64,000 bases of DNA, from contig VJWN01000020.1 in NCBI GenBank assembly GCA_007644065.1, positions 177,874 through 241,873 on the forward strand, in the 5' to 3' direction. Source of the DNA: Margaritispora aquatica. Lineage: Eukaryota > Ascomycota > Leotiomycetes > Helotiales > Discinellaceae. Positions 11,459 through 21,371 of this stretch are shown here, piece by piece. Under the pieces are notes generated by a model. The model saw only the letters and a program-made list of their open reading frames with translations. It ran no database searches and had not been told where the DNA came from. The translations under genes were made by a program, and so were the position numbers. Numbering within the stretch: position 1 is the first letter of the stretch; every line of letters begins with the position of its first letter.

Positions 11459-12865
11459 TCAGTTGACAATATCCCTCCCGGACGCTTGAATCCTCTGATT
11501 CAAATTCCCACCCGCATTCGCATTACCAACACTAGCCCACGGTGAGGTTGAAGCAAGTGTATGCACATTACCATCCACCTGCCTCAGTCGCTTGTTGCGC
11601 CGCTTGCGCACATCGTTGTTGATCTCCTCCTGTGTTTGCTGCCTCCCTGCGAAACAGTCGCGCGCCCAATTCCACAGCAGATCCACGACCGATTCGTACG
11701 CATCGCTGCGGCCGGAGAACTTAGTCATTTCGATGTGCGAGGCTTTGATTTTTGTGAAGAGATAGGCATCAAAGATGGTGGATTCTTTAGGCACGATCTG
11801 TTTTTGCGTGTGTTAGTTGTGCTGCACTTTCATCTTTTGTTTCAGCATCGGGCTGTTCTGTTGAGGGTGAAAGAGAGAGAAACATACGATTCCGACCCCT
11901 GAAACCTTGAGGCCAAGGATACGCAGGTCCACGGGGAGACTCTCATAAAAGTTATGGATCTTGATCGGTGACATGCTGTTGGCAGCAGAAGTGCGGAAGC
12001 GCAGGTGCTTTTGGAATTCCTGCTCGATGGACGCCAACACCTCTGATGTAGGATTCAAGACCTCAAGGATCTTCTTGTTGGTGTTATATCCAAGGACTTT
12101 GACGAATCGACGCAGGATTTGTCCCATTCTCTCTTTATCAGCCCCGCTGTGGGGAGTACCCATGAAAGTTATGCCATATGTGTTCCTGAGGAGGCTGCCG
12201 AACTTGGGCTCATCATTTTTGTTCGTTGTACAGAGGAGAAGCGCCTATGCTAGCTACTTTGTTAGTGGCAAGAAACCGTTCGCTGAAGGTGATATCTACC
12301 TGTTCGATCACGAGTCTTCCAAGACTATGAACCACAAATATGATAGGACGATTGCTCTAGAGTCGCTGGTCAGTTTTGGCAGAACGTGCGTATGCTCGAG
12401 GCAGACTTAAAGTTCCATCTCTTTCTCTCTTTGTTGCTCAACTTGGTGGCGAGATCATTTCCATGATCTCTAAGGGTGTTGGCTTCTTTGAGGACTTTGA
12501 CTACAGCTGCGCTGTAGCCAAATGTCATGATTCGGGCTTTCGGCAGATCAGCTGGAAGTAGCTTTTCCGGCCAGAAAATCGTCTCTCCCTTTGGGTCCTA
12601 ATATGTCCATGTCGATTTGAGGTTGCCAGTCAAGCCGTGAACAAAGCAGAGACTGAAGAAATGCTTAGTGAATCCCCAAAGCATCTGATTCGAGGAGCAC
12701 TTACTCAATGTTTGCATCCGTTACATCCCATACTGTGAGAAGTCCATATTCCCCTGTTTTGGTTTTCGTGGTGTACCTGTATTGTAGCCTTCTTAGTGTT
12801 GTGTTTCGCTAAACCTATCATGGGAATATTTACTCCTCGCCTTCCATGTTTGTGTAGCTTTGCAT
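11459..12865 (-). pseudogene. SesB-like alpha/beta-hydrolase, disrupted, with C-terminal amyloid-type motif
   Basis: Five exons can be traced: 12834-12865, 12705-12776, 12300-12652, 11888-12244 and 11459-11797, all with GT-AG borders. The product (about 384 aa if intact) is a fungal alpha/beta-hydrolase of the lipase-like type that stands alone or at the N-terminus of NLR proteins. Landmarks are CFVHGLTGN, PARIMTFGY-type strand (here KARIMTFGY), the nucleophile elbow FVVHSLG and MGTPHSGADKERMGQIL. The last 22 codons (11462-11527) hold GNLNQRIQASGRDI, nearly repeated in the divergent neighbour. Three lesions sit in exon 3: an in-frame TAG at 12598-12600, a one-base frameshift in a purine run near 12410-12425, and a TAG at 12357-12359. 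The exon total (1,153 nt) is also one base off a multiple of three. The residue after HSLG is Arg where Gly is usual. I read it as a decaying gene; sequencing error is possible for the frameshift. Confidence 0.75.
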
Positions 12866-13227
12866 TTCCGCCCAACAAAAATATCGGTAATTTCTCAATA
12901 AGATCAATGTTTTGAAGAGAAGGAATTTTTCACGACTCACTCGAAGGCCTTTTATGAAGCAAATCGGTAATAAACACATATTCTCGGGGAAGGCAACAGC
13001 ATCATAGGTTGCCCGATTTGGCCGGTGAGCCAAATGCGCATGGTTGCCAACCTCCCTCTGAGATGCCACAACTCTCGCATTCAACATTATTTATTGAGCT
13101 CATAACATTGTGTCACTGCTCTGAAACTAAATCCCATCCGTTTCCCCTCTATTCGCGACTTCACGACTCCATTGCAGAACGTCTCGAGCTTCAGACCCTC
13201 CCAAACGTACTATGGATATTGTGCCAA
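12866..13227. promoter_or_regulatory. Shared upstream region of a divergent gene pair
   Basis: 362 bp separate the inferred start of the hydrolase (12865, minus) from the start of the motif gene (13228, plus), so both promoters must lie here. An open minus frame up to 13087 has no family support and is taken as leader sequence. Confidence 0.4.
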
Positions 13228-13563
13228 ATGTCAGACCTCCCCAGAAACCGCCCAGCCTCGTATAAACCGAAAGCAATAGTGGGACCAGTTGACGGGAAGG
13301 GCAATATTAACCAGGTCGTTCAAGCAACAGGTCGCGATATCCGTCAAACTAAGTGCAACGTTGGATATACACATCAGTGAGTAGACTTACTGCTCGTGTG
13401 TTCGACACCAACAGATCTGCTAGACAGTCCAAATAAAATCACCAAGATCATCATTTTCCAGCTCGATCAACACGCTCAATCCGATCACATCACGAATCTA
13501 GTGCGTACAATTCTATCCGAACTTAGTGATAGCGATTCTGAAGAAAACTTAGCTGGAACATGA
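13228..13563 (+). CDS. Small protein with N-terminal amyloid-type signalling motif
   Basis: Proposed exons 13228-13376 and 13428-13563 (GTGAGT donor, GACAG acceptor, 51-nt intron), giving 94 aa. Residues 25-38 read GNINQVVQATGRDI, matching 10 of 14 positions of the C-terminal motif of the adjacent hydrolase, with conservative changes at most others. The segment around it (AIVGPVDGKGN...RDIRQTKCNVG) is rich in Gly, Asn and Gln, as in short prion-forming motifs that couple fungal NLR receptors to cell-death effectors. The second exon encodes a polar stretch, DHITNLVRTILSELSDSDSE, with no family I know. An alternative acceptor at 13414 would stop after seven codons. The gene may itself be a fragment of a longer one, because coding-like sequence continues downstream in another frame. 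Confidence 0.5.
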
Positions 13564-13601
13564 CACGGTGTTTCTGCCGCCCGGTATCACAAGATATAGT
13601 T

Positions 13602-14039
13602 ATGGAGGCTCCAACAATGTATGATATCAATCGTGCTATCAGGAATTTGCAGCCGAAGTTCAGCAAGGAGGGATACAATTTAGTCCGATCCGGGGACTCT
13701 GTTACCGATGAAATCGATTCTCAGTCACTGCAGATGATGACAGAGATACGGAATTATGGTTCCTTGAGAGACGCGGCTGGGCATGGAGATCCTCAGGGAA
13801 TTGGTGACCTCGAAAACTCTGCTATATATACCCTTTCAGACGACGATTTTAGCAGAGCGCAGTCGCCTAGCCCAGAGAAGAATACATCGCCAATTACCGT
13901 ACTCGATACCGACAATACACCTGCCCTTACCAGAATTTCTAGTGCTTGGGTATCCCGGGTGAAAGTTTGGGGTATCCTGCTCCTGCTATTGCTCCTGCTT
14001 TTGCCATACCTGTGCATGAGGAAGAGTCGCGAGGATTGA
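13602..14039 (+). CDS. Hypothetical protein with C-terminal membrane segment
   Basis: Open frame from ATG 13602 (also open from ATG 13560), about 145 aa. The N-terminal part is polar and helical (MYDINRAIRNLQPKFSKEGY). The middle is Ser/Pro/Asp-rich (SPSPEKNTSPITVLD). A Leu-rich membrane segment, WGILLLLLLLLLPYL, is followed by a short basic tail, the layout of a tail-anchored protein. I recognise no family. It begins almost where the motif gene ends and could be its last exon, though no splice pair I tried was convincing. Confidence 0.4.
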   Translation: MEAPTMYDINRAIRNLQPKFSKEGYNLVRSGDSVTDEIDSQSLQMMTEIRNYGSLRDAAGHGDPQGIGDLENSAIYTLSDDDFSRAQSPSPEKNTSPITVLDTDNTPALTRISSAWVSRVKVWGILLLLLLLLLPYLCMRKSRED

Positions 14040-15182
14040 AGAGAAGGGTTACTCTCAGATTTGGGATAAGAAGACGAAGAACTTCGATGTTTTAATGTTT
14101 CCGAGGCTTGGATTAAAGATATAGATGATAAGATAGAAAGCAGGTAGTTGCATTTGTACTTTTTTCATTGGTGTTAGGACAGGTGCTGGAATTTGTGCTT
14201 AGCGTGGAGCTTTTGGGTCATGTTGATTCGTTTGGATGGATGGGTAGAGTAATGGGTTTAAGTTTATATCAGATGGAGATAGAAATAGTGATATAGTGTT
14301 GGTTTGGGATAGGATTGGGATGGGGAGGCGAATTTGATGGGTATGATATCTTCGCTCAATAGGAGCAGAAGTTGTTCAAAGAGGTTAGAAGATATTCAAA
14401 AGTCGATATATGATTAAATAACTAAGTTTCAACTTCCTTTGTCATAAGCTCACCTTCCTCCGCATTTGAGAAGTCCTCCCTTCATAGCTACCTAGGTACA
14501 TTCTCCTTGCTTATACTCTTGAGCCCTTCAGTATTCACTCCTTACTCCTCAGACTTGATCAACATTGATATTTACGACGTTCTCCGCCAAATGATGCATG
14601 TAAGCACTCCTTTTTTTGATTTGTTGTATTTAGGATATCGATCTTGCGAGGCCCGATTTGAAGTCTACAATTTATGATTTCTGCCGAATGGCTTTTCGGA
14701 TTGCTTTGAAAGCGGTTCACCCTACTCTAAGTCTCTTGCTCGAATGGAGTGTCCGCAAGAAGCGATCGTATCTGGCAAATCGTTGTATGCATGCGTTGGC
14801 AAGTAAACACTATAATGTGACCGGTTAAGGTAGTATTGGCTTTGCTACTCGGGTAATTGATGTTCTGAATCAAGACATCGAAATATCAAGAATTGCGTAC
14901 GACAGAGCCTTTATCGTTGGAAAATGCCATCCGCAGTAAGCTGGAAGAGAGTTCTGAAATGGAGACATTGAGATTGGTTGTGTAGATAATATTCTGCTTT
15001 CAGAAATTTCACAATCGAGCGAACTAGGCATTTTTTATTTTAATTTAGCTCTAAATTCGTACATCACCCTATGCTACATGTCGGTTTTTTTCGACTGTGT
15101 TATATACACTACTTCTCTTCGTCACTTCTGCTTGCAAAAACCGATCTTGTCACCCTCCATCCAATACGCTAGCAAAGCTACC
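14040..15182. other. Intergenic region with one weak ORF
   Basis: About 1.1 kb. A frame of 64 codons at 14634-14828 (DIDLARPDLKSTIYDFCRM...) follows a TTTAG and could be a small exon, but the only nearby ATG would need a 34-nt intron. Nothing else is supported. Confidence 0.3.
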
Positions 15183-16089
15183 TTACATTGGTCCTCCCGA
15201 GCGGACGGGGGAGTAGTTCTCAGATCTCTGGTTCTGGGCGTACAGGATTTCAGGATGACGATGCACACTAGGCATCATACCAATTCCGATCGCACGGCGG
15301 ATGGCGCGTGCGATTCGGCGTTGATTGACTGGGCGAAGACCAGTCTCTGTGCTGTGCTGAATACGACCCATGGGAGTCATATATTCAGACATTATGGAGA
15401 AGTTCTGCAAAATATATTAGCCCCAAATTCTACTCTGTTTCATATCTAGAAAACATAGAGAGTGTAGAGATGCGAACGTACCCTGTAATGCTGCTCCGGG
15501 TTAAACGCCAAAACATCAAATACATCATGTGTAGGTTGCTTCCTCTGCTTCCATTTCTTCATCTCCACCCCACTCAGATCATGCGGCGCATAGACATCTC
15601 CCGCTCTCCAACGTCTAGAAATCTGCTTGCTGTAGTCCTGCGCCATGAAGTGGTCGCCTACACTCTTCACTGTTCCTGCTGTGTTGAGCGCGGCTTTCCT
15701 CTCCTCACGCTTGCGGGCAGCTTCGGCTATCAGGAGGGCAACTTGCTCAGTTGAGCGCCGGCGTTGGGTTGTCTTTTGGTCGGTGATTGGGTTGCTGTTT
15801 AGGAAATCGGGGTCACTGGCGCGAGGGGGGAGGGGACTGCGGAGAGCGCTGTATGTGATTGTCGCTGGCTCAGTGGAGGATACGGATGGAAGGAGGTCGT
15901 CGATGTTTGATGAGGATTTAGGAGTGGAAGGCGCTTCTGCTTATTGTTAGAATGTACCACTTGTACACAAGGAGTGCTATTCTTACCTGCTCTTCGTGCT
16001 TGTGCTGTGGAGAAAGCAGCTCGAACATTGGAAGATGTCTTCACGGCCTGTTTGGCCACATTGAGGCATTGGAATCGTGGAGGAGCCAT
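15183..16089 (-). CDS. RSM18: Mitochondrial small-subunit ribosomal protein bS18m
   Basis: Component of the mitochondrial 37S ribosomal subunit. Exons 15987-16089, 15482-15936 and 15183-15404 are joined by GTAAGA...AAGCAG and GTACGT...TTGCAG introns and give 259 aa in frame. The N-terminus (MAPPRFQCLNVAKQAVK) looks like a mitochondrial presequence. The S18 core is in the last two exons: DVYAPHDLSGVEMKKW, DVLAFNPEQHYR and the helix GLRPVNQRRIARAIRRAIG, which is the conserved rRNA-binding part. The C-terminus (MMPSVHRHPEIL) is also typical of fungal mitochondrial S18. It is divergent with IMP3. Confidence 0.92.
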
Positions 16090-16296
16090 ATTATGTTGTG
16101 TTGTTCTTCAATGTCTCCTCGTCGATGTCTTCCTTTGAAGATGTTGTCCATGGAGCTTCTGAAAAGTTGTCTCCACTGCGGCTGATGGTTTCTCCGCTTC
16201 CGTGCGCCGTCGAATAATTTCAGACTCCCCGCCAAAAAGTTCGAGATTATCTACAAATCGTCCCAAACACTATTTTCACCATCCAATCGTGTCAAT
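16090..16296. promoter_or_regulatory. Bidirectional promoter of bS18m and IMP3
   Basis: 207 bp between two divergent start codons of ribosome-related genes, one mitochondrial and one nucleolar. A shared promoter is inferred from spacing only; no specific site was identified. Confidence 0.45.
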
Positions 16297-16907
16297 ATGG
16301 TTCGAAAACTAAAGCATCACGAACAGAAACTTCTGCGGAAAGTCGACTTCACCACATACAAGGGCGATAACAATCACAGAGATGCAGCCGTTATTCGGAG
16401 ATACAATATCCAGAAACCTGCAGATTACGGCAAATATAACTCTCTATGCGGCGTACACGTTGGAATTCTTGTCTTTAGAAGAGGATGCTAATATATGTGC
16501 AGTCACTAAAACAGCTCGCGCACCGACTTGCAGCTCTCCCCCCAGATTCGCCTTTCCGTCTCAAGCACGAGAAACTTCTCCTTGAAAAGCTGAACGACAT
16601 TGGTATCCTACCCTCCACCGCGTCAACAGCGAAACTCTCCGAGGTCGAGAAGAATGTCACAGTGTCTGCTTTCTGTCGACGACGTCTGCCAGTCATCATG
16701 ACTAGATTGCGGATGGCAGAGACTGTGCAAGCCGCAACGAAGATCATCGAGCAAGGTCATGTTAGAGTTGGCACGGATACAATTACCGATACTGCGTTCT
16801 TAGTTACGAGGTCTATGGAGGACTTTGTGACTTGGGTGGATGGAAGCAAGATCAAGAGAAATATTCTGCGGTATAGGGAGAAGTTGGATGATTTCGATCT
16901 GCTGTAG
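16297..16907 (+). CDS. IMP3: U3 snoRNP protein IMP3
   Basis: Nucleolar protein of the small-subunit processome that helps pair U3 snoRNA with pre-rRNA. Exons 16297-16452 and 16503-16907 (GTACAC donor, GTGCAG acceptor after a GCTAAT branch-like site) give 186 aa, close to the 183 aa of yeast Imp3. The N-terminus [18 protein letters not shown] is diagnostic. The splice joins YNSLCG to SLKQLAHRL. The S4-type RNA-binding part covers roughly residues 105-165 ([27 protein letters not shown]), and the C-terminus ends [17 protein letters not shown]. Confidence 0.96.
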
Positions 16908-19900
16908 TAATGGCTATGTTTGTTTCGTGGGGAAGTGGAAGGGAATGTTTGGCATAGCGTTGGCGTTCGGAGAAGACTGGGTCTGGTTTATATGCTTACG
17001 AGCACAGAAGTGTCATCAATGAAAGCTCCAGTGAGCTTACAACTGCTTACCACTTCAAACACATTACACCAGTTTGGGCTTCTCTGCATCTGAGTTATTT
17101 GATCAGCAAGAGGCACACAATATATTATGAAGAGATATCGTCTTCTAGCTCATGCATGCTTTTATTTCTTTACCGTTTTTCGGGTCTCTACTGGGGAAAC
17201 CCGGTTGGCAATACCATCGAATCTCGAAATGCAAACTGGCATGACAATCCAGCTTCTTTCTAACGCAATTGCTTAACCCGAGCTCACACTTTTGGTGGTG
17301 TGCGGGACCATAGCACTCCTTAGGAGCCTAATCAGGACGAGGAGAGGGCTAGAATTCGCCAGTAAAGTAGTCAATGGCGCTCTTGGTTGTGATGGTCTTG
17401 GTGAGCTTCTTGCCATTTCCACCTATGCGGGTATACTCATGCATATTTGGTAGTTGACCCAGTGGCCTCGACAGCTGTAGCAGTCGTATATGACGGCTCT
17501 GAACTCGGTGCTTGTGTCTGTGATTACATCATTAGCATTTGGTTTAAGATGTTTGATGATTGAGCCAATGAGGGATTTATAAACAGTGAAAGTTGGATGC
17601 CATTGTTAGGTCATGAAAACCGTTAAGGCAGCGTGGAAGCTATGGTGAGTTCGGGAAGCTTTAGAGAATGTGGTTGGAACATGTGCGGATTCTCGCCACC
17701 AATTCATAAGCGAGCCGACGCTTTAAAAATTATTCCCAAGTACTACGATTGCTTGTGTACTTGAGAGAGGAAATCCTTTGACAAATTGGTGAATAGAGCC
17801 CCAACGTTGAGGTAAGATGCGAGGCACTCTCCGAACAATCTTATTCATACGGGTCGTGAGCATGCTAAAGGTCTCAAAGAAAACGTCCAATGGCAGCCGT
17901 CAAATTTCGGAAGTTGGAGAATTCCTTTTTACTTCTCATCATCATCAGGCTTCGGTTTTTCGTTTGTATAGTAAGCCATGCGATCGACAAATGGGAAACC
18001 CTTTCTCTCAGAACAATTGCCTTGCTGTGTTACACAGTATACATCGAATGAACAGAAATTGCAATTGCTTCCGGCATCAACCTTTTACCAGAAGATAACA
18101 TGGTCTCAGAGCAAGCTGAGAGAGTGAGGCCAATGAAATGGATTGTAGTGAATGCAGGAAGTTGAACAACCGAACTGAACTTGGAATATTGGATTAAGGG
18201 AGGGAATCAAATCCTCTGCAAAGCCTCGACTCCTTCCACCAACTTCAATCTGATTGAAGCTAAGGGCTGTCCATGGAAAGCCGCCCTTGCAGCAACCATC
18301 TGTTCCAAATAAAGTCTTTTCCAAGTAGGGATGCTAACCCAACATACAACGTACAGACATTCATGAGCACCCAGAAAGAATTCATAAGAATATCTGAGAA
18401 TTGCAATCAATGAAATTTTCGCTTGGATATTCAATACTCGGAGTCCGGAGAAGTCCATGGTCTCACCGATTTCACCAAATCTTCAAGGATATGAACAGGA
18501 GGTCAAACATGAAAGATAGGATAGTGAAGCATCACTTCTTTTTATCCCAGATCATCCTACTTGTACAATAAGGAGTACCGTAGTGGATGCGCAAGCACAG
18601 GCACATTTGGCAGCTCCGACAAGCGAGTCCGAGAGCATCAATGCGGCTCCTTGCATATTCAAACAAGGATTATATTCTTCCTCCACCTATTGAATCTTTA
18701 CATTTACCGAATCACATCAAAGATGCTAGGCCCTATAATATATTTTCTGTGTTCTTTGATTCCGACTATAATCTTCTATGACTTTGGATTGCACGGTCGG
18801 GACAATTCAAGAGCATCTTGCTCAAGCTGTCGGGTTCGACAGCGGTTAGGATGGGAATGTTGTGTTTCAACTACAGTGCCACAGAAGACCGCAAACACCC
18901 CACGTTTTGCAAATAGGAACGAACGGATATCTCAATATCAGATATGCTATGAGGGTAGGCAGAAAACCCCCGTCTGTTAATTCGTTTCATTGGTCGAAAG
19001 GTAATGTCTGACCGCTGTTGTCGCTAACCTCATATTAGAATAGTCTTATTTGGTGCATTCAGCTAGTTCACATAAGATGTGATAGCCCTCCCACCAATGG
19101 TTCCGGAATACCTTCATTTCCACAAGATCGTGCCCAAAGAGTTTCGCGGTGCCAAGAGAAAGACATGCACGAGGTTAGTGATAATGAGATTTGCTTCATA
19201 TCGATGTTAATGAGAGACAGATTTTAGTCTTGACGATGGACTCCCTTATCTCGGTGGTCACAAGAGACCAGGTCGTCTTCCAGTTGTCGCTCATCAGTGC
19301 GAGCGTCGCCTTATCGGTCCTTTTCACTGCCATCTGGGTTCTTTACATTCGAAATACTCACTTTTCGGTCACTTTGAGTGGAGGCTCGTCACTCAATGCC
19401 TCCCGAGTTCTCAAATGCTGAGGCAGTCTTCTCAAGTCACTACTGAAGCTTAAAAGTAAGCACCACATTCGAGGCTAAGCTTCTTCGAGTCTAACATGGA
19501 CAGCTTTGGTGATGATAATCTGAAGTAGGGGTGAAATTGGAGTTTGTGGGGTTTAAGCTGTCCTCCGAAACACGGTCTCTTGGCAGCTGGTCTCCGAAGA
19601 TGCTGTGTGAAGTCGTGGCAGGAAAGATCTATTTATGCTCACTTGTTTTGAGACAAAGGCGGCCACTGGATAGTGCTCAGAATTCTCAATCAGAACTCTC
19701 AGGAGGGCACTATGTATGCTTGGCGCTGGTCTGTGTTGATTGCCAGCTCAGAGAGAGTCTTCTAATGATTATTACGCCGCAATTTCAGTTATGAGCCAGT
19801 TTTAGTCGTATCAAAGGACTACGTTTCTTGCCATTTCCAGCTGAAGATTTATTTGGTATGAATATCCTTGTCGCCAATGTATAATGAGAGAATGGCACCT

Positions 19901-21371
19901 TTTCGATGCGACAAGTGGTTCTTTCATGTCAATCGATTGGCAGGTGGCAGCAATCCAGCGATAGTGCACTATCTCATTTATGGTTCCCAGATATCAACAG
20001 GTAATCTAAATATAGCGTGTTCGATGATAGACTGACTTCATAGTGAGATATTCTAGCCCAGCATCAAGCACGTTTGATGATTATTCCATAATATTCTAGA
20101 ACTATGGCCAATGCTGCTCATATGAAGAGCGATAATCCAACTAATCAGTGCTGATAATGTATTCTCTCGAGCGTCTTCATATTGAAGCATACCATTCTTC
20201 TTGTCCTGGATCACCGCAGAGTACACATTGCTGTCAATCCAACTACTGAAGGGCCCGCTCAAAAAGTTAAACTGAATCTTGATCTAGAGTATGAGATTTG
20301 ATTGTCACCAAATTTTCACCTACCGACCGTTCTGTTTACATCGCAGGCACATGCCGTATCGGAAATGTTTCAAATACTTGACAACTATTCATCAGCTCAC
20401 ACATTCCTTTCCGTCAGAAGACACTCGACCAGCCAGAAACCACCAAAGTTTTCCGAAAATACATCACAAGTGGTGTCCGAGTGTTTCTTCCGATTCTGCA
20501 CTGTTGTCCTTCAATCCACCCCCCTTTATCGTTGTTGGTTCTCGCTTAAAATGTACCCCGCAATTTCAAGATAATTGATCAATAGCAATGCTTCACTTAC
20601 ACGCGACGAGTCAGGTCGTGATACGTGGAAAGCCTTTTGCGACAAGCGCTGACTAGTTCTGCATGCTTAACGCAGATAGCATGATGGTGGTGTGGGAGGA
20701 AACACCACTGTGAGTTTCGACAAACTATGTTTACCTTGCTGATTGATCCAAAACCCAAGCCACTCGATGCATGCAAGACATGCGCGGCACCATCCGAGCA
20801 CTCTTTGAATGTACTGCATGAACATCAATAACGGCATACGTTATAACTGGTACACATGCCCTCCGAACACACAACGCACCATTCAGTATTGCACTCAATA
20901 TGTGACAACCCACATTGAGCATCCAACGCCAAATCGACTCCAAGAAAAATGATCAAGGCTGTCGAGCCACATGTCTTTTCTGTGGTTCATATGCTCTGAG
21001 GTGGTTCCAAACAAGAACGAAGTGGACGACATAAGACCAGCCAACCACCGACCTCTGCGTTGTGTAATGAAAAGCTCCGGGAATCACAGATCAAGGACGT
21101 GAGAGAAGCGTTTCATAACTCAAATTCCGTAACCTAGATATTCTATGGGTCGTCTTCCGAATCACAGATTTTCCCTAGCGAGGCAACGTACTGTCAGCCC
21201 TGTTGAAGCAACTCTCGACTTCGTGAAATATCGCCTAGCAAGTGCCTTCGTCAAGACTCAAACAGACACCCCTGGATTCGGATCTTTGGGGAGATCGTTG
21301 CCGGTTAGTACTTACTTCTATTCGAGGGAAATTATGGGTGTTGACTCGCGAAATAGGAAGCACAATACATC
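16908..21371. other. Gene-poor 4.5 kb
   Basis: No family motif is found on either strand and there is no RIP-like TpA excess. Two weak candidates exist. On the minus strand, 17349-17444 would encode 31 aa ending TKSAIDYFTGEF; upstream frames there are also open, so it may be the last exon of a small or broken gene. On the plus strand, 19236-19421 would encode 61 aa with one hydrophobic helix (LISASVALSVLFTAIWVLYI). Neither is strong enough to annotate alone. Confidence 0.35.

Noticed and set aside
12830..13087. Long minus-strand open frame upstream of the hydrolase start
   Set aside because: The part before MQSYTN has no family support. The hydrolase reading needs only the last 32 bases of this frame, so I start the gene at 12865.
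16908..21371. Search for tRNA genes, rRNA or further transposons in the gene-poor stretch
   Set aside because: No cloverleaf with a recognisable T-loop, no LTR or inverted ends, and no RIP-like composition were seen.
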